Below, piece by piece: positions 25,064 through 34,418 of a DNA stretch of 64,000 nucleotides; positions within the stretch are counted from its first letter, which is position 1, and each line of letters begins with the position of its first letter. Made by a program: the position numbers and the translations under genes. The notes beneath the pieces were generated by a model. That model saw only the letters and a list, made by a program, of their open reading frames with translations, was not told the DNA's origin and ran no database searches. This DNA is from Sandarakinorhabdus glacialis (GTDB taxonomy: Bacteria > Pseudomonadota > Alphaproteobacteria > Sphingomonadales > Sphingomonadaceae). The stretch spans positions 1-64,000 of the forward strand of contig NZ_BMJM01000011.1 in the NCBI RefSeq assembly GCF_014643455.1. The letters are read 5' to 3'.

Positions 25064-27324
25064 TGGCCGCAGTCAGCGCCGCCCGTGAGATCTTGCGCCG
25101 CCTTCACGAGGTGATGGCGGCCAAGACCGGCGCTGAGGCCAAGCTGAACCAGGTCGTGCGCATCGTCGCCGACGCGCTGTCGAGCGAGGTCGCCTCGATT
25201 TACCTGCTCCGCGACGGCATGCTCGAGCTGTACGCCACGCAAGGCCTGGCGCAGGAAGCAGTCCACGTCACCCGGCTGAGCATGGGGCAGGGGCTGGTCG
25301 GCGTCATCGCCGCGACGCGTGAGCCGCTCAATCTCGCCGAAGCCAAGGAACACCCCGATTTCGCCTATCGTCCCGAAACCGGCGAGGATGATTATCACAG
25401 TTTTGCCGGCGTCCCGATCGTGCGGCGCGAATCGGCGATTGGCGTGCTCGGGGTCCAGCACCGCGAGCCACGCGATTACGACGAAGTCGAGATCGAGGCG
25501 CTGCAGACCGTCGCCATGGTGCTGTCGGAGCTGATCCACGGCGCCGGGCTGGTCGACGATGCGCAGGCCGCACAGGCGCGGGCCGCAAGCTCGGGGCCGC
25601 TGCGGCTGACCGGGCTGAAACTTGTCGACGGGCTCGGCCGCGGCGCTGCGGTCTTCCACCAGCCGCGCGTCATCGTCGAGCATACCGTCGCCGACGACGT
25701 CGATGCCGAGCGCGCGCGGGTCTATGGCGCCTTTGGCCGGATGCGCGAGCAGATCGACACGATGATGGGCCAGGCCGAATTCGCCGGCGGCGGCGACCAT
25801 CACGACGTCCTCGATACCTACAAGATGTTCGCCTATGACGAGGGCTGGGCCCGGCGCATCAACGAGGCGATCGAGACCGGGCTGACCGCCGAGGCCGCCA
25901 TCGAGCGCGTTCAGGCCCGCACCCGCGCCCGTATGCGGTCGATCGATGACCCCTATCTGCGCGAGCGGCTGACCGACCTCGACGATCTGTCGAACCGGCT
26001 GCTGCGCATCGTTTCCGGGCAGTTGGGCACCGCGGCCGCGGTGGGCCTGCGCGGCAACACCATCCTGATCGCGCGCAATCTGGGGCCGGCGGAACTTCTC
26101 GAATACGACCGGCGGTTTCTGAAGGGCGTCGTGCTCGAGGAAGGCAGCCTGACGGCGCACGTCATCATCGTGGCGCGGGCGATGGGCGTGCCGGTGCTGG
26201 GGCGGGTGCGCGGACTGTTCGCCGATGTCTCGGAAGGCGACGAGCTGATCGTCGACGCGGCCAATGGCGCGCTGCTGGTACGGCCACAAGCGGCGATGAT
26301 CGCGTCCTACAAGGCGATGAGCGCGCTCAAGGCCAGGCAGGCGCAGAAATTTGCGGCGGTGAAGGACTTGCCCGCGGTCAGCAAGGACGGCAAGCGCGTT
26401 GCGATCATGATGAATGCCGGGCTGGCCGACGACGCGCAGGCGCTCGACCTGACCGGCGCCGACGGCATCGGGCTGTTCCGCACCGAGTTCCAGTTCCTCG
26501 TTTCGACGACCTTGCCTCGGCGCGAACGGCAGCAGGCATTGTACCGGACGGTGCTCGATACGGCGGGCGACCGGCCGGTGGTGTTCCGCACTGTCGATAT
26601 CGGCGGCGACAAGGCGGTGCCGTATCTGTCGGGCGGCGATGACGAAGAAAACCCGGCGATGGGCTGGCGGGCGCTGCGGCTGGCATTGGGCCGGGCGGGA
26701 TTGATGAAGGTCCAGGCGCGCGCGCTGCTCGAGGCGAGCGCCGGCCGCACGCTGTCGGTGATGTTCCCGATGGTCAGCGAGCCATGGGAGTTTGCCGAGG
26801 CGAAGGCGCTGGTCGAATCGCAGCGGTTGCTGCTTGGGCGGCAGGGGCACAAGCTGCCGGTTGCGGTTCGCTATGGTGCGATGATCGAGGTGCCGGCACT
26901 GATCGAGGCGCTCGACGTGCTGTTGCCGATGACCGATTTCGTCTCCGTCGGAACCAATGATTTGACGCAGTTCCTGTTCGCCGCCGACCGCGCCAACCCG
27001 CGGCTTGCCGATCGCTATGACTGGTTGTCGCCGGCGATCTTGCGGGTGTTGCGGCGGATCGTCCGCGAATCGAAGGCGGCGGGCGTGCCGGCGACGATCT
27101 GCGGCGAGATGGGCGGGCGGCCATTGGAGGCGCTGGCGCTACTGGCGCTTGGAGTCGAGACGCTGTCGATTACGCCAACAGGCGTCGGCCCGATCAAGGC
27201 GATGGTGCGATCGGCGGAACTGGCCCCATTGCAGGCGGCGATGGCGCAATGGCTCGATTCGCCCGGGGTGAACGTGCGGACGGAGCTGCTGGCGATGGCG
27301 CTGGCGCAGGGCGTCGAGCTCTGA
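25063..27324 (+). CDS. ptsP: PEP-protein phosphotransferase EI-Ntr with GAF domain
   Basis: A 753-residue enzyme I of the nitrogen phosphotransferase system. A GAF domain (about 1-160) precedes the EI core, as in PtsP. The phospho-acceptor is His366 in GSLTAHVIIVARAMG. The PEP-binding barrel carries GADGIGLFRTEFQFL (about 464-478) and FVSVGTNDLTQFLFAADR (about 626-643). It autophosphorylates with PEP and passes phosphate to NPr and EIIA-Ntr, encoded elsewhere, to signal nitrogen status, often via glutamine. A longer in-frame reading from 23971 covers lysC and is not used. It is followed by a long inverted repeat shared with the convergent gene. Confidence 0.94.
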   Translation: MAAVSAAREILRRLHEVMAAKTGAEAKLNQVVRIVADALSSEVASIYLLRDGMLELYATQGLAQEAVHVTRLSMGQGLVGVIAATREPLNLAEAKEHPDFAYRPETGEDDYHSFAGVPIVRRESAIGVLGVQHREPRDYDEVEIEALQTVAMVLSELIHGAGLVDDAQAAQARAASSGPLRLTGLKLVDGLGRGAAVFHQPRVIVEHTVADDVDAERARVYGAFGRMREQIDTMMGQAEFAGGGDHHDVLDTYKMFAYDEGWARRINEAIETGLTAEAAIERVQARTRARMRSIDDPYLRERLTDLDDLSNRLLRIVSGQLGTAAAVGLRGNTILIARNLGPAELLEYDRRFLKGVVLEEGSLTAHVIIVARAMGVPVLGRVRGLFADVSEGDELIVDAANGALLVRPQAAMIASYKAMSALKARQAQKFAAVKDLPAVSKDGKRVAIMMNAGLADDAQALDLTGADGIGLFRTEFQFLVSTTLPRRERQQALYRTVLDTAGDRPVVFRTVDIGGDKAVPYLSGGDDEENPAMGWRALRLALGRAGLMKVQARALLEASAGRTLSVMFPMVSEPWEFAEAKALVESQRLLLGRQGHKLPVAVRYGAMIEVPALIEALDVLLPMTDFVSVGTNDLTQFLFAADRANPRLADRYDWLSPAILRVLRRIVRESKAAGVPATICGEMGGRPLEALALLALGVETLSITPTGVGPIKAMVRSAELAPLQAAMAQWLDSPGVNVRTELLAMALAQGVEL

Positions 27325-27337
27325 GGAAAAAGTACTT

Positions 27338-27428
27338 CGTCATGCTGAACTTGTTTCAGCATCCATCGCGCCACACGCGAAATTTCCCTTGGTCGAACAA
27401 TGGATGCTGAAACAAATTCAGCATGACG
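27338..27428. repeat. REP-like long inverted repeat, family 1, copy 3
   Basis: Arms 27338-27368 and 27400-27428 match the core of the family, with one substitution in the right arm. It lies exactly between the convergent ptsP and YciI-like stops, a place suited to bidirectional termination. Confidence 0.85.
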
Positions 27429-27437
27429 AACCCTTTT

Positions 27438-27719
27438 TTATGCCGGTAAAACCTTGTGCCAGTTCGTCACCGACCGGCTCTCGAACAGCCCGGCGAGGTG
27501 ATAAGGATCCTGGCTCGAAAATGCGATCGCCGCATCACGATCGTCGAAATCGATGATCATCAGGCTCCCCATCGCACGCCCGTCCGGCCGCAGCAGCGGC
27601 CCCGCCACCAGGACTGCATCGCCCAGCGTATGGATATGGGCGAGATGTGCCGGGCGTGTTTCGGCGCGCAGGGCCGACGAATCGGGCTTGTCGATGCAGT
27701 GGATAGCGAAATAGGGCAT
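27438..27719 (-). CDS. YciI family protein
   Basis: A 93-residue cytoplasmic protein of the YciI/DGPF fold: MPYFAIHCIDKPDS, RPAHLAHI with the conserved His residues, AGPLLRPDGRAMGSLMIIDF, and DPYHLAGLFESRSV. Family members are small ferredoxin-like dimers of unclear role, often near muconolactone-isomerase-type enzymes. The start at 27719 gives the typical family beginning; a start at 27734 would add five residues. It stands alone and converges with ptsP. Confidence 0.85.
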   Translation of the reverse strand: MPYFAIHCIDKPDSSALRAETRPAHLAHIHTLGDAVLVAGPLLRPDGRAMGSLMIIDFDDRDAAIAFSSQDPYHLAGLFESRSVTNWHKVLPA

Positions 27720-27779
27720 CGCGAACCTGTCCAATGGGTCACAAGGTCTAGCTTGCCGGGACGGCGGGGGAAAGAGGAC

Positions 27780-28133
27780 ATGCGCGCATTGATCGAAATC
27801 GCGCCGGGCGTGCTGTTGTGCTGCTGTCTCGCGGTGGCGGGTGACGCGGTGGCCGCATGGGCCGGTCTGCCGGTGCCGGGGGCGGCATTGGGCCTGCTTG
27901 CCTATCTGGGCTGGCTGCTGTCGGGGCGCGGCATCGGCTGGAGCCGGCGCGGTGCGGCGCTGTTGCTGCGCTGGATCGGCGCGCTGATCGTGCCGGCGCT
28001 GGTCGGGCTGCAGGCGTTTGCCGGCGTGCTCGGCGGGGCGGTGCCGGCGGTAGTGGCCGTCCTGGTCACGACAACGCTGGTGACGGCGCTGGCGACGGCG
28101 CTGATCTATCGATTTGTCGGCGGTGGGCGATGA
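27780..28133 (+). CDS. CidA/LrgA-family holin-like membrane protein
   Basis: A 117-residue protein with four hydrophobic helices. VPGAALGLLAYLGWLLSGRG (about 33-52) carries the conserved Pro-Gly of the CidA/LrgA family. The ATG at 27780 has AAAGAGG upstream. The stop overlaps the LrgB-like start (ATGA), the usual lrgA-lrgB pairing. Family members act with LrgB on membrane permeability, murein hydrolase control or export of organic acids such as pyruvate. Confidence 0.85.
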   Translation: MRALIEIAPGVLLCCCLAVAGDAVAAWAGLPVPGAALGLLAYLGWLLSGRGIGWSRRGAALLLRWIGALIVPALVGLQAFAGVLGGAVPAVVAVLVTTTLVTALATALIYRFVGGGR

Positions 28134-28813
28134 TCGTTTCCGCGGGCGTGTGTGCAGCGGTGCTGCTCGGGTTCGCTGGCGCGCGCTGGCTGTCGGGGCG
28201 GCTCGGGCATCCGCCTTGGGCGAGCCCGGTGCTGATGACGGCGCTGGCGGCGGCGGCAGTGCTGGCGGCGGCGAACGTGCCGCTCGTGCAGTTCGATGCG
28301 GCGACGCGCCCGTTGCGCTGGCTGCTCGGGCCGGCGGTGGTGGCGCTGGCGCTGGTCATCGAGGGCAACCGGCAATTGCTGCGCCGGCGCGGTGCGGCGA
28401 TCCTGTTGGCGGTAACAGGGGGTGCGGCGGTGGGGTTTGGCAGCGCCGTCGGCATGGCCAGATTGCTTGGGCTCGATTCGGTGCTGGCCCAGGCACTGTC
28501 GACAAAGACGGTGACGGCGCCGTTTGTCGTGGCGATCATGACGGCGACCGGCGGGCCGATCGGGCTGGCGGCGGCGCTGTCGGTGCTGACCGGCGTCATC
28601 GGCGCGCTGCTGGTGCCGTGGCTGTTCGATCGGCTGCGCATCGGCGACGAGAGCGCGCGGGCGCTGGGGCTGGGGGTGTCGTCGCACATCGTCGGCACCG
28701 AGTGGCTGACCCGGCGCAACCCGCGCGCCGGCGGGCTGGCGGCGCTGGCGTTCGTGCTGACCGGCCTGCTGGCGGCGCTGGTGGTGCCGCTTATATGGGG
28801 CTCGGTTGGCTGA
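28130..28813 (+). CDS. LrgB-family membrane protein
   Basis: A 227-residue inner-membrane protein with about seven helices. Family marks are PLRWLLGPAVVALAL near 61-75, LSTKTVTAPFVVAIMTATGG near 122-141, and the conserved LGVSSHIVGTEWL near 181-193. It works with the LrgA-like protein encoded just upstream with a 4-base overlap. It ends 140 bases before rpmB; that gap holds the rpmB promoter region. Confidence 0.88.
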   Translation: MIVSAGVCAAVLLGFAGARWLSGRLGHPPWASPVLMTALAAAAVLAAANVPLVQFDAATRPLRWLLGPAVVALALVIEGNRQLLRRRGAAILLAVTGGAAVGFGSAVGMARLLGLDSVLAQALSTKTVTAPFVVAIMTATGGPIGLAAALSVLTGVIGALLVPWLFDRLRIGDESARALGLGVSSHIVGTEWLTRRNPRAGGLAALAFVLTGLLAALVVPLIWGSVG

Positions 28814-28953
28814 TCGCATGTGGTGAGCGTAGCTCATGGGGGCCGCTAGATGGTTGACCCGCGGCGCATGACGGGGTAATGGCCCGCGCTTGCCGTTGGT
28901 CCGTTGGATCGCCGGTTCAGATCAGCCGCCAGATATATCCAAGGACTTCAACC

Positions 28954-29280
28954 ATGTCGCGCGTTTGCGAATTGACCGCCAAGGGTCGCCAGGTCGGGAA
29001 CAACGTCTCCCACGCCAACAACAAGACCAAGCGCGTTTTCCTGCCCAACCTGCAGAACGTCACGCTGATTTCGGACACCCTCGGGCGTTCGGTCAAGCTG
29101 CGCGTCTCGATGAACGGCCTGCGTTCGGTCGAACATGTCGGCGGGCTCGACAATTGGCTCGTGAAGACCAAGGCGGTCAAGCTCAGCGACCGCGCTCTCA
29201 AGCTCAAGCGTGAAATTGTCAAGAAGCAGGCCGCACTGGCCCTGACAGCGCCCGAAGCTGTCGCCGAGGCGACTGCCTGA
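28954..29280 (+). CDS. rpmB: 50S ribosomal protein L28
   Basis: A 108-residue L28. The start [20 protein letters not shown], the [13 protein letters not shown] strand, and [15 protein letters not shown] are diagnostic. The C-terminus has an alphaproteobacterial extension ending in Ala/Glu. AAGGA at 28941-28945 is the ribosome-binding site. A strong terminator follows at 29305-29330, so it is transcribed alone. Confidence 0.97.
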   Translation: MSRVCELTAKGRQVGNNVSHANNKTKRVFLPNLQNVTLISDTLGRSVKLRVSMNGLRSVEHVGGLDNWLVKTKAVKLSDRALKLKREIVKKQAALALTAPEAVAEATA

Positions 29281-29304
29281 GCTTCCGGCTCACCCGATTT
29301 GATA

Positions 29305-29330
29305 ACGGCCCGGTAATCCCGGGCCGTTTT
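29305..29330 (+). terminator. Intrinsic terminator after rpmB
   Basis: Perfect 9-bp stem ACGGCCCGG (29305-29313) with CCGGGCCGT (29319-29327), loop TAATC, then TTTT. Confidence 0.9.
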
Positions 29331-29344
29331 CATATCCGGGCGAG

Positions 29345-29956
29345 ATGATGGAGCGGCCGCCGATCATCGTGCGCGCCGCCACCGATACCGATCGCGCCGC
29401 GACCGCGAGCGTGCTGGCACAGGCGTTCATCGACGATCCGGCGATGGCGTATCTGTTTCGCAGCGCGGCCGGGCGCGACAACCGCCTCGCCAGATTCTTC
29501 GCCCTGATGAGTGACGTCGATGCCGAGGCTTCGAACTGGTCGCTGGCGCTCGAGGACGGCGTCCCGGTCGCGGCGGCGACATGGCGGGCGCCGGGATCGT
29601 GGGCGACGCCGGCATCGGCGATGCTGCGCTTCCTGCCCCGGTTGGTCAGCGTGTTCGGCACGGCGCTACCGCGCGCGTTGACGCTGCAATCGGTCCTCGA
29701 AACGCATCATCCGACCGCGCCGCACTGGTATCTCCAATATGCCGGCTGCGTTCCCGCCCAGCAGGGCAAGGGTTACGGCGGCGCCGCGATTCGCGATCGG
29801 CTGGCGCAGTGCGATGCCGAAGGGCTGCCTGCAGCACTCGAAACCGCGACCGAGTCGAACTTGGGCCTCTACCGGTCGCTCGGCTTCGTCATCACCGACA
29901 GCTTCCCGATCGGCAATACGCTGACCTTCTGGACGATGTGGCGCGAGCCTCGCTAA
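29345..29956 (+). CDS. GNAT-family N-acetyltransferase
   Basis: A 203-residue GNAT protein. The acetyl-CoA loop is QQGKGYGGAAIRDRLAQCD (about 139-157), preceded by the strand WYLQYAGCVPA and followed by LETATESNLGLYRSLGFVIT. The N-terminal part (RAATDTDRAATASVLAQAFIDDPAMAYLF) fits the family that includes puromycin-type acetyltransferase-like proteins. The substrate is unknown. Two ATGs at 29345 and 29348 are possible starts. It converges with the esterase-like gene. Confidence 0.85.
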   Translation: MMERPPIIVRAATDTDRAATASVLAQAFIDDPAMAYLFRSAAGRDNRLARFFALMSDVDAEASNWSLALEDGVPVAAATWRAPGSWATPASAMLRFLPRLVSVFGTALPRALTLQSVLETHHPTAPHWYLQYAGCVPAQQGKGYGGAAIRDRLAQCDAEGLPAALETATESNLGLYRSLGFVITDSFPIGNTLTFWTMWREPR

Positions 29957-30050
29957 ACGCCAGCCTGTCCTACACGCGGCATTTCGGCTAAGGAACCATC
30001 GGACCGAGCCACCCGCAAACGCGACGGACCAGCGGCCCCGACAAAAGCTG

Positions 30051-30080
30051 CGAAAGCGGAAAATGCGGAAAATGTTAATG
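30051..30080 (-). repeat. About 30-bp intergenic motif, copy 1
   Basis: On the minus strand this reads TTAACATTTTCCGCATTTTC and continues CGCTTTCG. It contains the 9-mer CATTTTCCG twice in tandem. Copies at 45097-45129 and 60578-60609 differ at only a few bases. It lies between convergent genes. Confidence 0.85.
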
Positions 30081-30097
30081 GTTGTGACCGTGCCCGC

Positions 30098-31123
30098 TCA
30101 GGGTGTTTCGAGCTCGAACTTCATCAGGATCGTGCGCTGTATGCTATTGAGATTATTGTCACTTATGACATAGAGGAAAGTCCGCCCGCCGATCTTGCGA
30201 ACCGCCAGGCCCTCCATATTGTCGAGCGTCACTGGAGGCTGCCATTGCGCCAGGATCTTCGCAGGTAATGTCGCGGGCGGCGTGCCCGAAAACAGCGGCG
30301 CAAGATCGACAAGGGTGACAGCCGCACCCTGTCCCATCATCACGGTAAACCGCCGGTGGAGGACAAGGATACGATGGTCATCCAAGGCAATCGCATCGGT
30401 CGGGCTATGGCCGTCGACACCTTCGACGCCGATCTCGAAGGTTTTGCCGTCCCTGGTAACCAGAGCCGTGATCGCCCCATCATCGCGGCGGGCCGATTCG
30501 GACATGACGATCCGCGTGCCGCCGGGCAGCACCGCCATGGCCTCGCCGCCGCCGTTGAGCGTCCAGCCGGTCATCGCCGTCAGGCGTTCGGTGCGCTGCG
30601 GCGACTGGCCCAATGTCGCCGGACGCGCCGGGTCGATGCCGGCGAAATGCACGAGCCGGTGGTCCTGTTCATAGACGATCGTCGCAGTGCCGGTGGCGGG
30701 GTCCCATTCGAGCGCCTCGGCGTCGCCGGCGGCCTTGGTCGGCGCCGGCTTGCCATCGGCTCCGAGGATCGGCACCAGCACGGCGTTGGCGATGCCGGTC
30801 AGGCGATTGCGGTTCTCGGTGGTGGCAAAGGCGAGCCAATTGCCGGTGTCGGTGACCGCCAGCATGGTGTTGCCGGGGCCGCTCCGTAGCCCCGAGATGC
30901 CGCCGAACAGCGGGTCCGACGAGCGTATTTGCACGGCACCGAGGAATTTCAGCGCGCCGATGCTGCTGAGCGCGGGATCGCCCCGATCGAGCGGCAGGAT
31001 CGTCGTCGAGACCGGCACGGCGCCGAGGGGCACGACGACGGCGGCCTCGGCGCGCAGCATCGACGCGCCGATGGCGAGTGCGGCGGTGAGTGTGACGGCA
31101 GCGGCGATACGGTCGAATTGCAT
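30098..31123 (-). CDS. Esterase-like activity of phytase family protein
   Basis: A 341-residue exported protein with a signal peptide ending near residue 27 (MLRAEA). The body is the phytase-like/esterase-like (PF13449-type) beta-propeller: [25 protein letters not shown] (about 72-96), DAEALEWDP (about 131-139), [11 protein letters not shown] and the end segment [27 protein letters not shown]. These proteins are predicted periplasmic or secreted hydrolases; the substrate is unknown. The ATG at 31123 lies directly before the signal peptide; the upstream in-frame ATG overlaps recQ and is rejected. Confidence 0.83.
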   Translation of the reverse strand: MQFDRIAAAVTLTAALAIGASMLRAEAAVVVPLGAVPVSTTILPLDRGDPALSSIGALKFLGAVQIRSSDPLFGGISGLRSGPGNTMLAVTDTGNWLAFATTENRNRLTGIANAVLVPILGADGKPAPTKAAGDAEALEWDPATGTATIVYEQDHRLVHFAGIDPARPATLGQSPQRTERLTAMTGWTLNGGGEAMAVLPGGTRIVMSESARRDDGAITALVTRDGKTFEIGVEGVDGHSPTDAIALDDHRILVLHRRFTVMMGQGAAVTLVDLAPLFSGTPPATLPAKILAQWQPPVTLDNMEGLAVRKIGGRTFLYVISDNNLNSIQRTILMKFELETP

Positions 31124-31171
31124 GAGACGGCCATAGCAGCGGACCTGTGTAACCGCTATCGCTGCCGGCAG

Positions 31172-32962
31172 ATGCTTGCCGCCACCACTCCCCATGATGT
31201 TTTGCGTTCGGTTTTCGGCTTTCCCGCCTTTCGCGGGCAGCAGGAAGGAATCATCGCCGATGTCAGCGCCGGGCGCGACGTGCTGGCGATCATGCCGACG
31301 GGTTCGGGCAAGTCCTTGTGTTACCAGATCCCGGCGCTGGTGCGACCGGGCTGCGGGCTGGTCATCTCGCCGCTGATTGCGCTGATGCAGGACCAGGTGC
31401 GGGCGATGCGGGCGTTCGGGGTTCGGGCCGGGGCGCTCAACAGCCAGTCGGACGATGCCGATGCGGTGATCCGCGCGCTGCGGGATGGCGAGCTCGATTT
31501 ACTGTACGTGGCGCCCGAACGCGCCGCGATGGAGGGTTTCCGGGCCTTGGTGGCCCGCGCCGAGATCGCGCTGGTGGCCATCGACGAAGCCCATTGCGTC
31601 AGCCAATGGGGCCATGATTTCCGCCCCGAATATCGCCAGCTGAAATCGCTGTGCGATGCCTTGCCGGGGGTGCCGCGCGTGGCATTGACCGCGACCGCCG
31701 ATGTCGCGACCCGCGCCGACATATTGCAGCAGCTGGGCATCGCGCCCGACCGGATGGTGGTGGCGGGATTCGACCGGCCCAACATCCGCTACGAGGTCGC
31801 TGCCAAGCACGACAGCCACCGCCAGCTGAGCCAGTTCATCGCCTCGCAAGCGGGGCGGCCGGGGATCGTCTATGCCCCCACCCGCGCCGTGACCGACCAA
31901 GTTGCGGGCTGGCTGGTCAAGGACGGCGTCAACGCGCGGGCCTATCACGCCGGGCTCGACGGGTCGGTGCGGGCGCGCAACCAGGCCGAATTCGTCTCGA
32001 GCGAAGACATGGTGATGGTCGCGACGATTGCCTTCGGCATGGGTATCGACAAGCCCGACGTGCGTTTCGTCGCGCATATCGGCCTGCCGAAATCGATCGA
32101 ATCCTATTACCAGGAAACCGGCCGCGCCGGCCGCGACGGCGATCCGGCGGTGGCGCATCTGTTGTGGGGGGCGGAGGACATCGCCCGGCAGCGGCAGTTC
32201 ATCTCGCAAAGCGACGCCGGGGAGCAGCGCAAGGCCGAGGAGACGCGGCGGCTGAACGCGCTGATCGCCTTCCTCGAAACCGGCGGCTGCCGGCGGATAC
32301 CCCTATTGGAATATTTCGGCGAGCCGCGCCCGGCGCCGTGCGGTAACTGCGACAATTGCATCAACCCGCCGGCGTTGCAGGATGCGACCGAAGCCGCGCG
32401 CAAGCTGTTGTCGGCGGCGTATCGTACCGGGCAGCGCTTCGGCGTCGGGCATCTGATCGACGTGCTGATGGGCAAGCCGGCGGAGAAGGTCACCAAGTTC
32501 GGCCACGACCAGCTGTCGGTCTATGGCATCGGCACCGAATTGAGCGGCGAGGGCTGGAAAAGCCTGGCGCGGCAGCTGGAGGCGAGCGAGGCGCTGGTGC
32601 GCGATGGCGAGTTCGGCGGGCTCATGCTCGGGCCGTCGGCGCGGGCGATCCTGAAGGGCGAAGTCCCCGTCAGCCTGAAAGTGGTGACGGAGCGGCCAAA
32701 GCGGCTGCGGGGGACGACAGCGACGACGGCGGCGGTCGATGTGGGCGACTTGCCGCTGTTCGAGGCGCTGCGCGTGGTGCGCCGCGAGCTGGCGGCGGCG
32801 GCGAGCCTGCCGCCTTATGTGATCTTCCACGATTCGACGCTGCGGGCGATGGCGTCGACGCGGCCGCGGACGATGGCCGAGATGGGGCGGATACCGGGGG
32901 TAGGCGCGCGCAAGCTCGATGCGTATGGCGAGGCGTTTCTGCGGGCCATCACCCGCGCCTGA
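31172..32962 (+). CDS. recQ: ATP-dependent DNA helicase RecQ
   Basis: A 596-residue 3'-to-5' DNA helicase for recombination and fork repair. Motif [13 protein letters not shown] near 41-52, DEAH box with [20 protein letters not shown] near 133-152, motif [22 protein letters not shown] and [10 protein letters not shown] near 313-321. The RecQ zinc site uses the cysteines of [15 protein letters not shown] and CGNCDNC (about 372-396). A winged helix follows, then one HRDC domain (about 527-596, [22 protein letters not shown]). The start at 31172 gives the usual family N-terminus; earlier in-frame sequence overlaps the divergent gene. Confidence 0.95.
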   Translation: MLAATTPHDVLRSVFGFPAFRGQQEGIIADVSAGRDVLAIMPTGSGKSLCYQIPALVRPGCGLVISPLIALMQDQVRAMRAFGVRAGALNSQSDDADAVIRALRDGELDLLYVAPERAAMEGFRALVARAEIALVAIDEAHCVSQWGHDFRPEYRQLKSLCDALPGVPRVALTATADVATRADILQQLGIAPDRMVVAGFDRPNIRYEVAAKHDSHRQLSQFIASQAGRPGIVYAPTRAVTDQVAGWLVKDGVNARAYHAGLDGSVRARNQAEFVSSEDMVMVATIAFGMGIDKPDVRFVAHIGLPKSIESYYQETGRAGRDGDPAVAHLLWGAEDIARQRQFISQSDAGEQRKAEETRRLNALIAFLETGGCRRIPLLEYFGEPRPAPCGNCDNCINPPALQDATEAARKLLSAAYRTGQRFGVGHLIDVLMGKPAEKVTKFGHDQLSVYGIGTELSGEGWKSLARQLEASEALVRDGEFGGLMLGPSARAILKGEVPVSLKVVTERPKRLRGTTATTAAVDVGDLPLFEALRVVRRELAAAASLPPYVIFHDSTLRAMASTRPRTMAEMGRIPGVGARKLDAYGEAFLRAITRA

Positions 32963-32986
32963 TCGGCAGGCGCGGGTGGGAAGGGT

Positions 32987-33844
32987 TTAGTAGCCGCAGC
33001 GCTGGTTGCGCTCGATGGCGGTGCCGGTAACCGCGCCGAGGCCGGCACCGACGATGGTGCCGAGGCCGCCATCATAGGGACCGGCGACGCCGTTGCCGAT
33101 GATGCCGCCGGCGATGGCACCGAGGACAGCGCCGGCGCCCAGTGACTGGCAGTTGCCGTAATAGCGGCCGTTATAGCCGCCGTCGTTATAGCCGCCGCCG
33201 ACATATACGGGGCCGCCGTATGCAACCTGGCCGTAGCCGACCTGACCGCCATAGACCGGTGGGTAGTAGCCGCCGCCATAGCCGCCGGGGTAGTAGCCGC
33301 CGCCGCCGTAATAGCCGCCCTGGTTGGCGTAATAACCGGGGACAGGATAATAGGCCGGGCGGTAGCGAACGACCGGGCGACCATAATAGCCGTTGCCGAC
33401 ATAGCCGGGACGGCCATAGCCGTAGCCGGGACGGCCATAACCGTAGCCGGGACCGCCATGGCCGTAGCCGGAGCGATTGTTGTAATAGCCGCCGTTGTAG
33501 CCGGGACGGTTGATGTTGTAGCCGGCGCGGTTGTAGGCATAGCCGGGCTGGCCATAGCCGTGGTTGCCGCGATTGTAGTTGACGTTGCGGTTGTCGTTGC
33601 CGCGATAGCTGTCCTCGCCTTGATAGCCTTGATTACGGTTGCTTTGGACCTGGTAACCCTGGCGCTGGTTGTCACGCCCCTGGTTGCCGTTGTAGCCGCC
33701 GCGATTGCCGTCGTTGCCCGATCGGCCGCCGCCCTGGTTCGAATAGCCTGGGCGACCGTTATTGCCGCTATTGCCACGATCCTGCGCCAGTACCGGTGCG
33801 GCAAGCGTTGCCGCCAGGGTGAAGGCGACGACCAAATTCCTCAT
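32987..33844 (-). CDS. Exported Gly/Tyr/Asn-rich protein with C-terminal glycine zipper
   Basis: A 285-residue protein with signal peptide MRNLVVAFTLAATLAAPVLA. Residues about 21-110 are Asn/Gln/Gly/Arg-rich, and about 110-225 are a Tyr/Gly/Pro repeat (units like GYGYGRPGY and GGYYGG). The last 55 residues are a glycine zipper (SLGAGAVLGAIAGGIIGNGV, then GTIVGAGLGAVTGTAIERN), a membrane-inserting pattern of outer-membrane lipoproteins and 17-kDa antigens. No lipobox is seen. It may sit in the outer membrane with a sticky disordered repeat outside. The function is unknown. The start at 33844 is set by the signal peptide. Confidence 0.7.
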   Translation of the reverse strand: MRNLVVAFTLAATLAAPVLAQDRGNSGNNGRPGYSNQGGGRSGNDGNRGGYNGNQGRDNQRQGYQVQSNRNQGYQGEDSYRGNDNRNVNYNRGNHGYGQPGYAYNRAGYNINRPGYNGGYYNNRSGYGHGGPGYGYGRPGYGYGRPGYVGNGYYGRPVVRYRPAYYPVPGYYANQGGYYGGGGYYPGGYGGGYYPPVYGGQVGYGQVAYGGPVYVGGGYNDGGYNGRYYGNCQSLGAGAVLGAIAGGIIGNGVAGPYDGGLGTIVGAGLGAVTGTAIERNQRCGY

Positions 33845-34006
33845 GTGCCAAACTCCAAAGTCCGGGAAACCTGTTCGGATCCAGATCGGGGCAACTTGCC
33901 TGTCTCGCCTTAGTCGGCTTGCGGCGGTGAACATTTTGTGAATTCGTTCGTTAGCAAAGGTTAAGCATGGCTGTGCGAGGATGTGCCGTCAAACAAGGAG
34001 GACAAG

Positions 34007-34291
34007 ATGCGTCTGATTCCCACGATCATCATTGCAGCGCTGGCGGCAGGCGTTCCGGCTTTGCCGGCGGTCGCGAAGACCAAGTACGAATATAATGGCC
34101 GGACGTATAACAGCCTGTCGGCGTGCCGGGCCGAGAAGAAGCGCGCGCAGCAGCGTGGTACTGTCGTCGGCGCGATCGCTGCGGGCGCTGGTGCGGCGCT
34201 GCTCGGCGGCAATCTCGGCGAAAGCGCGCTGATCGCCGGTGGTGGCGCAGTGGTTGGCAACCAGCTCGGGAAGAACAGCAAGAAGTGCTGA
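34007..34291 (+). CDS. Small exported glycine-zipper protein
   Basis: A 94-residue protein with signal peptide MRLIPTIIIAALAAGVPALPAVA. The mature part has YEYNGRTYNSLSACRAEKKR, then a glycine zipper (GTVVGAIAAGAGAALLGGNL, ALIAGGGAVVGNQLGKN) that likely inserts in a membrane. Two cysteines, one near the end of the sequence, could pair. GGAGG lies at the right distance before the ATG. It is divergent from the Gly/Tyr-rich zipper gene, and the two may act in the same envelope process. Confidence 0.75.
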   Translation: MRLIPTIIIAALAAGVPALPAVAKTKYEYNGRTYNSLSACRAEKKRAQQRGTVVGAIAAGAGAALLGGNLGESALIAGGGAVVGNQLGKNSKKC

Positions 34292-34303
34292 CCTGATGCC
34301 TCG

Positions 34304-34330
34304 ATCCCGCGGCGACGATCGTCGCGGGAT
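34304..34330 (+). terminator. Hairpin after the small glycine-zipper gene
   Basis: ATCCCGCG (34304-34311) pairs with CGCGGGAT (34323-34330), and inner GAC/GTC pairs extend the stem. There is no T run, so it may be a stabilising or weak terminator hairpin. Confidence 0.5.
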
Positions 34331-34365
34331 TCATCGCCGTCAATTGTTCTGCGGGGCTTTCACCC

Positions 34366-34414
34366 CCAGGTCCGCGAAGGCGCGGCTCTCGCCTCCCCTC
34401 TCGAGGGGGAGGAC
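34366..34414. repeat. Dispersed GC-rich intergenic element, family 2, copy 2
   Basis: A diverged copy (CACCCCCAGGTCCGCGAAGG, then CTCTCGCCTCCCCTC and GAGGGGGAGG) between the convergent zipper gene and cobT. The GAGGGG arm can pair with CCCCTC. Compare 4151-4210 and 59070-59128. Confidence 0.6.
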
Positions 34415-34418
34415 AAAG

